Origin: CAWEEP01 sp963808125
Lineage (GTDB): Bacteria; Chloroflexota; Dormibacteria; Aeolococcales; Aeolococcaceae
Direction: 5' to 3'
Assembly (NCBI GenBank): GCA_963808125.1
Contig: CAWEEP010000043.1
Coordinates: 1 to 39,624 of the forward strand
Length of the DNA: 39,624 nucleotides
Shown here piece after piece: positions 14,788 through 22,622 of this stretch; position 1 is the first letter of the stretch; every line of letters starts with the position of its first letter. The translations under genes were made by a program, and so were the position numbers. The notes under the pieces are model-generated. The model saw only the letters and a list, made by a program, of their open reading frames with translations, did no database searches and was not told where the DNA came from.

Positions 14788-16844
14788 GTGGCCCAGTTCG
14801 AGCTGACCTCCGAGTTCTCCCCCGCTGGCGACCAGCCCGGCGCCATCGCCGCCCTGCTGGAGAGCCTCCGCCAGGGAAACCGAGAGCAGACCCTGATGGG
14901 GGTGACCGGCTCCGGCAAGACGTACACGGTGGCCCAGGTCATCAATCAGGTGCAGCGGCCCACCCTCGTGCTCTCTCCGAACAAGACACTGGCCGCGCAA
15001 CTGTGGGCCGAGTTTCGTGAGTTCTTCCCCGCCGCCAGCGTCGAGTACTTCGTCTCCTACTACGACTACTACCAGCCGGAGGCGTACATCGCCCGCACCG
15101 ACACCTACATCGAGAAGGACTCGTCGCGCAACGAGGAGATCGACCGGCTGCGCAACAGCGCCACCCGCGCCCTGCTGACGCGCCGCGACGTCATCGTCGT
15201 CGCCTCCATCTCCTGCATCTACGGCATCGGCTCGCCGGAGAACTACCTGGCGAGTCCATCGACTTGAGCGTCGGAGCGAGCTGGCGGCGGGACATCCTGT
15301 TGCGCAAGCTCAGCGACCTCCAGTACGTCCGCAACGACGTGGACTTCGGACGCTCGAGGTTCCGCGTCCGCGGCGACGTCCTCGACATCCAGCCCGCCTA
15401 TGAGGAGCTGGCACTGCGCATCGAGCTGCTCGGCGACGAGATCGAATCCATCCGAGAGCTGGATCCGCTGACGGGGGAGATCGTCGCCCAGCGCGACCAG
15501 GTCACCATCTTCCCCGCCTCCCATTACGTCACTCCGGCCGAGCAGATGAAGGTGGCGGTGGAGCGCATCGAGAGCGAACTGGAGGAGCGGGTCGCCGATC
15601 TGGAGAGCCGGGGCCGGCTTCTCGAGGCGCAGCGGCTGCGCCAGCGCACCGGCTTCGACATGGAGATGATGCGCGAGACCGGCACCTGCTCCGGCATCGA
15701 GAACTACTCGCGCCACCTCACCGGCCGCGGCGAGGGGGACCGGCCGTTCTGCCTGCTCGACTTCCTTCCCGAGGACTCGCTCATCGTCGTCGACGAGTTC
15801 CACGTCGCCGTCCCCCAGATCGACGGCATGTCCAAGGGGGACAGGGCGCGCAAGCTGCCGCTCGTCGAGTACGGCTTTCGCCTCCCGTCGGCGCTGGACA
15901 ACCGACCCCTCACCTTCGCCGAGTGGGACGCCATGGTGGGGCAGATCGTCTACGTGAGCGCCACGCCGGGGACGTACGAGCAGGAGCACTCCAGCCGCAT
16001 GGTGGAGCAGATCAACCGTCCCACCGGGCTGATCGACCCGACGCTGGAGATCAAGCCCAGCGAGGGCCAGATCGACGACCTGCTGGCCCAGATCCGGCGG
16101 CGCGTCGAGCGCGGGCAGCGCTCGCTGGTGACGACGCTGACCAAGAAGATGGCCGAGGACCTCACCGACTACATTCGCGAGGCGGGGGTCAAGGCCCGCT
16201 ACCTGCACAGCGACATCGAGACCATGGAGAGGGTGGAGATCATCCGCGACCTGCGCCTCGGCGTGTTCGATGTGCTGGTCGGCGTCAACCTCCTCCGCGA
16301 GGGCCTGGACCTCCCCGAGGTTGCCTTCATCGGCATCCTCGACGCCGACAAGGAGGGCTACCTCCGCGGCTTCCGCTCGCTGATCCAGACCATCGGCCGG
16401 GCCTCGCGCAACCTGGAGGGTCACGTCGTCATGTACGCCGACGGCACCAGCGAGGCGATGCGCCGCACCATCGACGAGACCGACCGGCGCCGTGCCATCC
16501 AGGTGGCCTTCAACCAGCGGCACGGCATCACCCCCCAGTCCATCGTCAAGGCGGTCCACCAGATGGAGACCCACCGCGACGAGCTGAGCCTGCGGGCGGC
16601 CTCGTTCCAGGAGTTGGCGGGGCTGCCGCCCGACGAGCTGCTGCGCCTCGCCAAGGACGTCGAGAAGGAGATGAAGCGGGCGGCCGGCGACCTCGAGTTC
16701 GAGAGGGCGGCCGAGCTTCGCGACCGCCTCACCGAGCTGCGCCGCCGCCTCGAGGACGGTCCCGATGGCGGCGGCGCCATGGCGGCGGGGAGTGGCGCAC
16801 AAGGGCGGCGGCGCGCCTCCGGACGGCGGCGCAGCGGACCCTGA
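14788..16844 (+). CDS. uvrB: Excinuclease ABC subunit B (one frameshift)
   Basis: Starting at GTG 14788, the protein reads AQFELTSEFSPAGDQPGAIA with Walker A GVTGSGKTYT, the beta-hairpin SYYDYYQPEAYIARTDTYIE and VASISCIYGIGSPE. One indel near 15258 shifts the frame, after which the remainder is intact to 16844: SGIENYSRHLTGRGEG, GQIVYVSATPGTYE, LREGLDLPEVAFIGILDAD and IGRASRN. Helicase motif II reads DEFH instead of the usual DESH. The C-terminal UVR motif (DLEFERAAELRDRLTELRRR) that contacts UvrC is followed by a basic low-complexity tail. UvrB verifies damage and loads UvrC in nucleotide excision repair. Confidence 0.95.
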
Positions 16845-16956
16845 GACGCCTGCAGCGGCGGGCAAATCGCCGTATGCAACCGATTTGTCACAGGCCGCCC
16901 AGATGGGGCCCGGAGAAGACGTCACCGCATCGTCATCTCGCCGCGAAACCGCTGGC

Positions 16957-16962
16957 TAGACT
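16957..16962 (+). promoter_or_regulatory. Putative -10 element for the Cys/His-rich gene
   Basis: TAGACT about 42 bases before the GTG at 17005, with GAGGTGC as a plausible ribosome site close to the start. This would give a short leader of about 35 nt, unlike the leaderless genes. Confidence 0.35.
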
Positions 16963-17004
16963 GGGCAACGTCTCGGTAACGTAACGACGATGTGAGGTGC
17001 GACT

Positions 17005-17850
17005 GTGAAGCTCTGGAGACGCTCGACGGCACTCGAGCCGAGCGTTGTCCCGGCTCCGCCGCCGCCGATGACCAGCCTCGCCTGGGAGTTCGGAGACCAG
17101 TACTGCTCGGCGCGCGGCTGCACGCAGAAAACGGGACTCGCCTGCAGCTACATCGACCGGCGGCAGCGCCCCTGCCCCACGGCGTGGTGCCCGCAGCACC
17201 GCACCATCACTCGCGGAGCGGTCTACTGCAGCACCCACGGCCGCTACGTGGAGGGGGCCACCGACGAGTTCCGCGAGGAGGTCAGGGTCGATCTCGAGAA
17301 CCTGGTGCCCGTGGTATTGGCCTGGATCGTCCAGGAGGTGGATCAGGAGATCTCCTCGGCCATGCTCGACATCGCCATGGAGTGGCGGCAGGCGCTGGTC
17401 CTGGACCCGGTCCACTTCGTCTTCATCGGCATCAGCCGGGTGCGCAGCTGGGAACGGGCCTGGAAGGTGTGTGACAACCTCGGTCCCACCCTGCGCGTCG
17501 CCGTCGTCATCGAGGAGGCGAACCCGGGCATCGTCGAGGCCAGGATCAACGCCCGGCCGGTGCTGAGCCTGCGCGTCCCCTGGCACCAGAGCCACGGCTT
17601 CGGCCGGCAGCCCGCCACCATGGCGGAGGCGCGCGGCGCCGTCTTCGAGTTCCGCGAGCGGCTTCTGTCGGCGCTCGTCCGCGGCATCGCGGAGTGGAAG
17701 CGCGACAACATGGGCAATCGCGACCTGGACCCGGCCAGCCTTCGCGGCTTCGCCTGGGCGTCCCCCGACCCGAGCCGTCCCGAACCCCGACCCAACGCGG
17801 CTGACCATCGTCGCCGGACGGCGTGCGCATCGCACATCTGTTCGCTATGA
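17005..17850 (+). CDS. Unknown 281-aa protein with N-terminal Cys/His cluster
   Basis: I do not recognise this family. GTG 17005 follows GAGGTGC. Residues 34-78 carry Cys34, Cys39, Cys47, Cys57, Cys62, His65, Cys75 and His78; CPQH and CSTH (C-x2-H twice) look like a zinc-binding module. The rest (about 90-250) is a soluble alpha/beta-looking region with ENLVPVVLAWIVQEVDQEIS, LVLDPVHFVFIGISRVRSW and LRVAVVIEEANPGIVEARIN. No membrane segments or signal peptide are seen. The last 25 residues are Arg/Pro-rich and probably disordered. The gene lies between uvrB and radA on the same strand, so a nucleic-acid role is possible but only by association. Confidence 0.7.
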   Translation: MKLWRRSTALEPSVVPAPPPPMTSLAWEFGDQYCSARGCTQKTGLACSYIDRRQRPCPTAWCPQHRTITRGAVYCSTHGRYVEGATDEFREEVRVDLENLVPVVLAWIVQEVDQEISSAMLDIAMEWRQALVLDPVHFVFIGISRVRSWERAWKVCDNLGPTLRVAVVIEEANPGIVEARINARPVLSLRVPWHQSHGFGRQPATMAEARGAVFEFRERLLSALVRGIAEWKRDNMGNRDLDPASLRGFAWASPDPSRPEPRPNAADHRRRTACASHICSL

Positions 17851-17851
17851 T
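17846..17851 (+). promoter_or_regulatory. Putative -10 element for leaderless radA transcript
   Basis: TATGAT, eight bases, then ATG 17860, no Shine-Dalgarno. It overlaps the stop codon of the preceding gene. Confidence 0.55.
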
Positions 17852-17859
17852 GGCTGCCC

Positions 17860-19304
17860 ATGGGAGCTCTGGGAGGCGATGCGGGCGGCACGGTCTTCGT
17901 CTGCGGGGCGTGCGGCGCCTCCAGTCCGAAGTGGCAGGGCCGCTGCGACGCCTGCCTGGAGTGGAACACGCTGACCGAGGCGAGGGCCAGGGCGCCCGGG
18001 CGCCGGTCGGCTGATCCCGCCCCCGTGGCGGTCCGGCTCGGGGGCATCGGCCGGGGGCGCACGCAGAGGCTGCCAACCGGCCTCGCCGAAGTGGACCGAG
18101 TCCTCGGCGGCGGGCTGGTGGAGGGCTCCCTGGTCCTGCTCGGCGGCGACCCGGGCATCGGCAAGTCGACCCTCGCCCTCCAGCTCGCCCACGGCATCGG
18201 CTCGGCGCAGGCGCCCAGCCTCTACTGCGCTGGCGAGGAATCGCCGTCCCAGCTGGCGATGCGGGCGGAGCGGATGGGGTGCTTCGACGAGAGGGTGGTC
18301 GTCACGGACGAGACCTCTCTGCCCGGCTGCGTCGCCGTGATCGAGGCGACCCACCCGCCGCTGGCGGTCGTGGACTCGGTGCAGACGCTGCACGATCCCG
18401 ACGCCCCCGGCCACCCCGGCAGCCCCTCCCAGGTGAGGGCGGCGGTCACCCGGCTGCTCGAGTGCGCCAAGCGCAGTGGGATTCCCATTCTGCTGGTTGG
18501 GCACGTCACCAAGGAGGGGGCCATCGCCGGGCCCCGCACCCTGGAGCACATGGTCGACGTCGTCCTCTACCTGGAGGGGGACCGCCATGGCGAGCACCGC
18601 CTTCTCCGGGGGCTGAAGAACCGCTTCGGGGCGACCGGGGAGCTGGGCATCTTCCAGCTCGTGGCGACCGGGATGAAGGAGGTCGGCAGCGCCGGCCGGG
18701 CCTTCCTCGACGAGGGCAGCCTGGCCATCCCGGGGAACGTGCTCACCGTCACCTCCGAGGGGTCGCGGGCCCTCGTCGTCGAGGTTCAGGCGCTCACCGT
18801 CGCCTCGTCCCAGGCCATGCCTCGGCGTACCGCATGGGGTTTCGACCTCCCCCGCCTGCAGCTCCTCGTCGCCGTCCTGCAGAAGCGGGCGCGCCTTCCG
18901 CTCGGCGAGCGCGACGTCTACCTCAACTGCGTCGGCGGCGTCCGGCTCACCGAGCCGGGAGTGGACCTGGCGGCGGCCATGGCGGTGCAGGGGGCGGAGG
19001 TCAACGCCGCGGCGGACAAGGGGACCGTCGTCATCGGCGAGGTCGGCCTCGGCGGTGAGATCCGGCGGGTGCGCCACCTCGACGCCCGCCTGGCGGAGGC
19101 GGCCGCCGTCGGCATCCGGCGCGCCATCATCCCCGCCGGCCAGGAGAGCCGGTGCCGGGGATCCGCTGCCACCAGGTCGGCTCGCTGTTGGAGACGCTCG
19201 ACCTGCTCAGCCCCGCAGGGGAGCGGGAGCGGGTGGCGCGACCGGCCCGGTCGACCCGACCAACGCCTCCATGGGTGCTTCGCCGGTCTGAAACCGTCGC
19301 GTGA
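17860..19304 (+). CDS. radA: DNA repair protein RadA (one frameshift near the C-terminus)
   Basis: An N-terminal four-cysteine zinc finger (Cys15, Cys18, Cys29, Cys32; VCGACG...RCDAC) is followed by the RecA-like core: Walker A GGDPGIGKSTLA, PPLAVVDSVQTLHDPD, GHVTKEGAIAGPRTLEHMVD and the family-specific KNRFGATGELG. The Lon-protease-like domain has CVGGVRLTEPGVDLAAAMAV and GEVGLGGEIRRVRHLDARL. Near 19150 one base is out of frame; the other frame continues IRCHQVGSLLETLDLL and ends at TGA 19302-19304, giving the normal length of about 480 residues. RadA promotes branch migration in recombination. The raw open frame running on to 20172 is spurious. Confidence 0.94.
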
Positions 19305-19357
19305 CGAGGGGGCGCGCCTCCGGCGGCGTTCCCGCCCCTGTGTTTCAATCGGGGGCA

Positions 19358-20521
19358 ATGGTTTCTCCTCCGAGTTCCGGGATCCGGCGGGCGCGCACGC
19401 TCGCCCGCCTGGTCGGCGCCGTCGTCGGCATGATCGCCGGGGTCTTGTACGGCAGCCTTCTCGTCAAGGACACCGGCGGCATCCTCGTCAGCAACCGCAG
19501 CGCCGGTCTGGCGGCCCTGCTCGCCACCGGCGTCCTGGGCTCCGCCGCCATGGCCCTGGCCGCCCCGGTGCTCACCGTCGACCCCTTCCTGTGGTTGGAG
19601 CACGTCCTCGACGACGCCCCGGCCAGCGAACTGATCGGCGCCCTCGCCGGGGCCATCGTCGGCCTGCTCGTCAGCGCCCTCGTCGCCATCCTCCTCAGCC
19701 CTCTGCCCTGGGGGGCCGGATTCATCATCTCGGTGAGCCTGGCCATCTGCCTCGTCTACGCCGGGGTGCGGACGGGCACCCGCCGGCGCGACGCCTTCGC
19801 CGAGGTGCTCCGGCGCCGTGCGTCGCAGGGCTCGGCCGTCGAGGAGCTGGGACCCCAGGACGGCGCCCCCATCGTCGTCGACACCTCCGTCCTCATCGAC
19901 GGCCGGGTCACCGACGTCGCCGCCAGCGGCTTCATCCAAGGCCGTCTGCTCATCGCCGCCTTCGTCCTCGAGGAGCTGCAGCGGGTGGCCGACTCGGCCG
20001 ACCCTCTGCGCCGCTCCCGCGGCCGCCGCGGCCTCGCCGTCGTCGACGAGCTGAAACGGGAGACGCACGTGACGTGCGAGATCACCGACCTCGACTTCCC
20101 CGGCACCCCCGAGGTGGACTCGCGCCTCATCAAACTGGCCCGGGCGCGCGGGGCGCTGCTCATGACCAATGACTTCAACCTCAACCGCCTGGCCAGCGTC
20201 GAGGGGGTCCGGGTGCTCAACCTCAACGACCTCGCCAACGCCCTCAAGCCCATCGTCAGCTCGGGCGAGACCCTGGAGCTGATGATCGTCAAGGAGGGCA
20301 AGGAACCGAACCAAGGGGTCGGCTATCTCGACGATGGCACGATGGTCGTTGTGGAGGGCGGCAGCGCGCAAATCGAGCACCAGGTGACGGCGATGGTCAC
20401 CTCGGTGCTGCAGACCGCCGCGGGCCGGATGATCTTCGCCGCCCTGGCGGGCGACGGTGCGCGCCCGACGAACGGGAAGCCGCGGACGGCGCCCCGCCCG
20501 GCGCGGGCGGCGGACCGCTGA
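19358..20521 (+). CDS. Membrane-anchored PIN-TRAM domain protein (YacL-like)
   Basis: ATG 19358 follows GGGGGC; a GTG at 19301 overlapping radA is a less likely start. The first 130 residues hold about four hydrophobic helices (LVGAVVGMIAGVLYG, SAGLAALLATGVLGSAAMAL, ELIGALAGAIVGLLVSALVA, FIISVSLAICLVYAG). The PIN nuclease domain follows with IVVDTSVLIDGR, FVLEELQRVAD, VDSRLIKLARARG and LLMTNDFNLNRLA, so the acidic metal ligands are kept. A C-terminal TRAM RNA-binding domain spans about ETLELMIVKEGKEPNQGVG to VVVEGGSAQI. YacL-type proteins sit between radA and ispD in many Gram-positives, as here. RNA cleavage at the membrane is presumed but poorly studied. Confidence 0.9.
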   Translation: MVSPPSSGIRRARTLARLVGAVVGMIAGVLYGSLLVKDTGGILVSNRSAGLAALLATGVLGSAAMALAAPVLTVDPFLWLEHVLDDAPASELIGALAGAIVGLLVSALVAILLSPLPWGAGFIISVSLAICLVYAGVRTGTRRRDAFAEVLRRRASQGSAVEELGPQDGAPIVVDTSVLIDGRVTDVAASGFIQGRLLIAAFVLEELQRVADSADPLRRSRGRRGLAVVDELKRETHVTCEITDLDFPGTPEVDSRLIKLARARGALLMTNDFNLNRLASVEGVRVLNLNDLANALKPIVSSGETLELMIVKEGKEPNQGVGYLDDGTMVVVEGGSAQIEHQVTAMVTSVLQTAAGRMIFAALAGDGARPTNGKPRTAPRPARAADR

Positions 20522-20569
20522 GCGTCGCCGTTATCGCCGCGATGGCGTCGACAGCGCCATGATCCTCCG

Positions 20570-21239
20570 GTGAGCGTCTGCGCGATCGTCCCGGCGGCGG
20601 GACGCGGAGAGCGAGCCGGGGTCGACAAGCTCTGGGCGGATGTCGGCGGCCGTCCGCTGATCGCGCTCACCCTGGAGCGAGTGGCCGCGGCCGGTTCGAT
20701 TCAATCCATTGTGGTCGTCTGCCCCGAGAAGCGTCACGACGACGTGCGCGCGATCGCCCTCCGGCTCGGCATCACCGACCTCACCTGCGTCCCCGGTGGG
20801 GCGCGCCGTCGCGAACTCGGTGGCGAACGGCCTTCGCGCCGCCGGCGCCGCGACGATCGTCGTCGTCCACGACGCCGCCCGCCCGCTAGTCTCCCCGGCC
20901 CTCATCGAGGCCGTCATCGCCGCAGCTCGCCGCCATGGGGCCGCCACCGCCGGCATCCCCTGCGTCGACACCATCAAGCGCATCGACAATGGCGTCGTCG
21001 TGGAAACCCTCTCCCGGCACGCGCTCATCTCCGTGCAGACGCCCCAGGCCTTCGCGGCGGCACTCCTGCTCCGGGCTCACGCGGCGGACGCCGAGGACGC
21101 CTCGGACGACTGCATCCTGGTGGAGCGCCTCGGCGAGACGGTTGCCGTCGTTCCCGGCGAGATCGGGAATCGGAAGATCACCCACGCGGAGGACATCGAA
21201 TGGCTGCGCCGTCATCTTCAATGGGCCCCGGAATCGTGA
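20570..21239 (+). CDS. ispD: 2-C-methyl-D-erythritol 4-phosphate cytidylyltransferase (one frameshift)
   Basis: GTG 20570 opens VSVCAIVPAAGRGERAGVDK, the nucleotide-binding signature of IspD (AAGxGxR...K), then VGGRPLIALTLERV and IVVVCPEK. A one-base shift near 20803 leads to VANGLRAAGAATIVVVHDAA and RPLVSPALIEAVI, then VDTIKRID, SVQTPQAF and the C-terminal NRKITHAEDIEWL, all IspD landmarks. It catalyses CTP + MEP to CDP-ME in the non-mevalonate isoprenoid pathway. A CATGAT hexamer six bases before the GTG may allow leaderless initiation. Its TGA overlaps the GTG of ispF, so the two are coupled. Confidence 0.93.
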
Positions 21240-21745
21240 CGCTCCGGATCGGCCACGGCCTCGACGTGCACCGTTTCACCGCCGGGCGCTCCTTGATGCT
21301 CGGCTGCGTGCCGATCGCCGCGGAGCGTGGGCTGGGCGGCCATTCGGATGGCGACGCCGCGGCGCACGCCCTCGCCGATGCCTGCCTGGGGGCCGCCGGC
21401 CTCGGCACCATGGGCGACCACTTCCCCTCCAGCGACGAGCGCTGGCGGGGCACCTCCGGGCGGGAGTTCCTCGAACTCGTCGCCGCCGCGCTGGCGGCGG
21501 TCGAAGCCCGCGTGCTCAGCGCCCAGGTGGTCCTCGTCTGCGCCGAGCCCCGCCTCGCCCCCTCGTTCCAGGCCATGGCGACGGCGATGTCGGAGGCCCT
21601 GGGGCTGCCGGGCGGGACCGTCTCGGTCGGTGCCACCAGCGGCGACGGGCTGGGGGCGGTGGGCCGGGGTGACGGGGTGCTCGCCTCTGCCGTGGTCCTG
21701 CTCGACCTCGGCTCAGCCGCCCGCTTCGGTGCCGACCACGGCTGA
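21236..21745 (+). CDS. ispF: 2-C-methyl-D-erythritol 2,4-cyclodiphosphate synthase
   Basis: I choose GTG 21236, which overlaps the ispD stop as GTGA and gives TLRIGHGLDVHRF near the start, as IspF proteins begin; ATG 21221 is five codons longer. The 169-residue frame is intact. DVH supplies zinc ligands, with LGCVPIAAERGLGGHSDGD containing the next His, then LGTMGDHFPSSDERW. The C-terminal GATSGDGLGAVGRGDGVLAS includes the conserved T/S-x-E/D-like segment near the CDP site. The enzyme makes MEcPP in isoprenoid synthesis. Its 3' end overlaps the convergent thioesterase gene by 33 bp. Confidence 0.93.
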   Translation: MTLRIGHGLDVHRFTAGRSLMLGCVPIAAERGLGGHSDGDAAAHALADACLGAAGLGTMGDHFPSSDERWRGTSGREFLELVAAALAAVEARVLSAQVVLVCAEPRLAPSFQAMATAMSEALGLPGGTVSVGATSGDGLGAVGRGDGVLASAVVLLDLGSAARFGADHG

Positions 21746-22483
21746 GGCGTGGACGCCGCGCTGGCTGCGGAGCCAGAGGCGAAGGGTGCCGCCGTCGGTC
21801 TCGGAGAGCAGCTGGACGTCGCAGTCCAGGTCGATGGGCAGGCGGTACTCGCATTCGGCGGCGACGGGGACACGGCCGGGGAGGGATCTCGCCACCTGAT
21901 CCTCCACCGCCTGCCAGTGGACGGCGTTGTTGACGTGACCCATCACGTCGAGGTCGGCGGCCCGCACCGGCCAGGCGCGGACGGCGGCACCGGGAGGTGG
22001 GCCGGGGTGGAGCAGGCGGGCCGAAACCCGGCGGCCGGCGGCCGCCGGTCCCCAGACGCGATCGAAGGCCTCGGAGAGCGGAGCCAGGCGCCCGCTTGCC
22101 GGGTCCAGCGAGGCCCAGAGCACGACGGCCTCGATGTGGCCGCCGCCGTCGCCCCGCGCCCTGGTGCGGCGCTCGGCCCAATGGGGGCCCGACCCGCTGC
22201 AGAACGTCGAGTAGGTGACCCGCTCCAGGTAGCGGGGCCACCGCGTCACCGCCATGGAGGCGCGGCGCACCACCCAGACGACGGGCTCGTTCTGCATTCC
22301 TAAGTTGCGGCTGTCGTCGGTGGCGACGTCCTGGAGGTGGCGCGCCAGCGCGTCGAGGCGGAGTTGGCCGGAGGCGTCGGCGTCGCCGAGGCGCACCTGG
22401 CGGGTGTTCTCATAGACGCGGCCGCCGGGGTTCGGCGACAGGGCCGTGGAGGCGAGCACGCCGCCCGCCGGGAGATCGCTCAC
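21713..22483 (-). CDS. Acyl-ACP thioesterase family protein
   Basis: The 256-residue frame starts at GTG 22481-22483. It is a double-hotdog protein: the first half has YENTRQVRLGDADASGQLRL, LARHLQDVATDDSRNLGM, VVWVVRRASMAVTRWPRYLE and FCSGSGPHWAERRT; the second half has VRAADLDVMGHVNNAVHWQA, with the Asn-His of the thioesterase active site, and ECEYRLPIDLD. This is the FatA/FatB-like acyl-ACP thioesterase family, which releases fatty acids from acyl carrier protein. Its purpose in bacteria is often unclear. It is convergent with ispF and divergent from cysS. A TAGGGT hexamer lies six bases before the GTG. Confidence 0.85.
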   Translation of the reverse strand: MSDLPAGGVLASTALSPNPGGRVYENTRQVRLGDADASGQLRLDALARHLQDVATDDSRNLGMQNEPVVWVVRRASMAVTRWPRYLERVTYSTFCSGSGPHWAERRTRARGDGGGHIEAVVLWASLDPASGRLAPLSEAFDRVWGPAAAGRRVSARLLHPGPPPGAAVRAWPVRAADLDVMGHVNNAVHWQAVEDQVARSLPGRVPVAAECEYRLPIDLDCDVQLLSETDGGTLRLWLRSQRGVHASAVVGTEAGG

Positions 22484-22489
22484 CCTCTC

Positions 22490-22495
22490 ACCCTA
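22490..22495 (-). promoter_or_regulatory. Putative -10 element for the thioesterase gene
   Basis: TAGGGT on the minus strand, then GAGAGG, then GTG. The GAGAGG is too close to the start to act as a normal Shine-Dalgarno, so leaderless initiation fits better. Confidence 0.4.
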
Positions 22496-22510
22496 TCGGA
22501 TCTGTGCTGC

Positions 22511-22582
22511 CTCCCGGCCGTGGTCGGGAGCCGCCGTCCGCGCCGCACCGGGGCCCCCCACCGTGCTCGCCATGGTGGGGGG
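22511..22582. other. Two GC hairpins between divergent thioesterase and cysS genes
   Basis: CTCCCG (22511-22516) pairs with CGGGAG (22525-22530) around an 8-nt loop. CCCCCCACC (22554-22562) pairs exactly with GGTGGGGGG (22574-22582) around an 11-nt loop. A TATCCT hexamer at 22608-22613, ten bases before the cysS GTG, would place these hairpins upstream of the cysS transcript, unless another promoter exists further out. No T-box signature is present. Role unknown. Confidence 0.4.
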
Positions 22583-22622
22583 TGACCCGGCCGCTGCCCC
22601 GCCCGGATATCCTTGAACGCCC

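Noticed and set aside
15243..16925. Long open frame (560 codons) on the minus strand antisense to uvrB
   Set aside because: Mirror of a high-GC coding strand; the translation is low-complexity Arg/Gly/Leu/Val with no recognisable motif, while the plus strand gives an unmistakable UvrB.
17860..20172. 770-codon extension of radA through the PIN-TRAM gene
   Set aside because: After the frameshift near 19150 the frame is a shadow; the other frame restores a normal RadA C-terminus ending at 19304.
22484..22622. T-box riboswitch upstream of cysS
   Set aside because: No T-box consensus, specifier loop or antiterminator arrangement; only two simple GC hairpins, probably upstream of the promoter.
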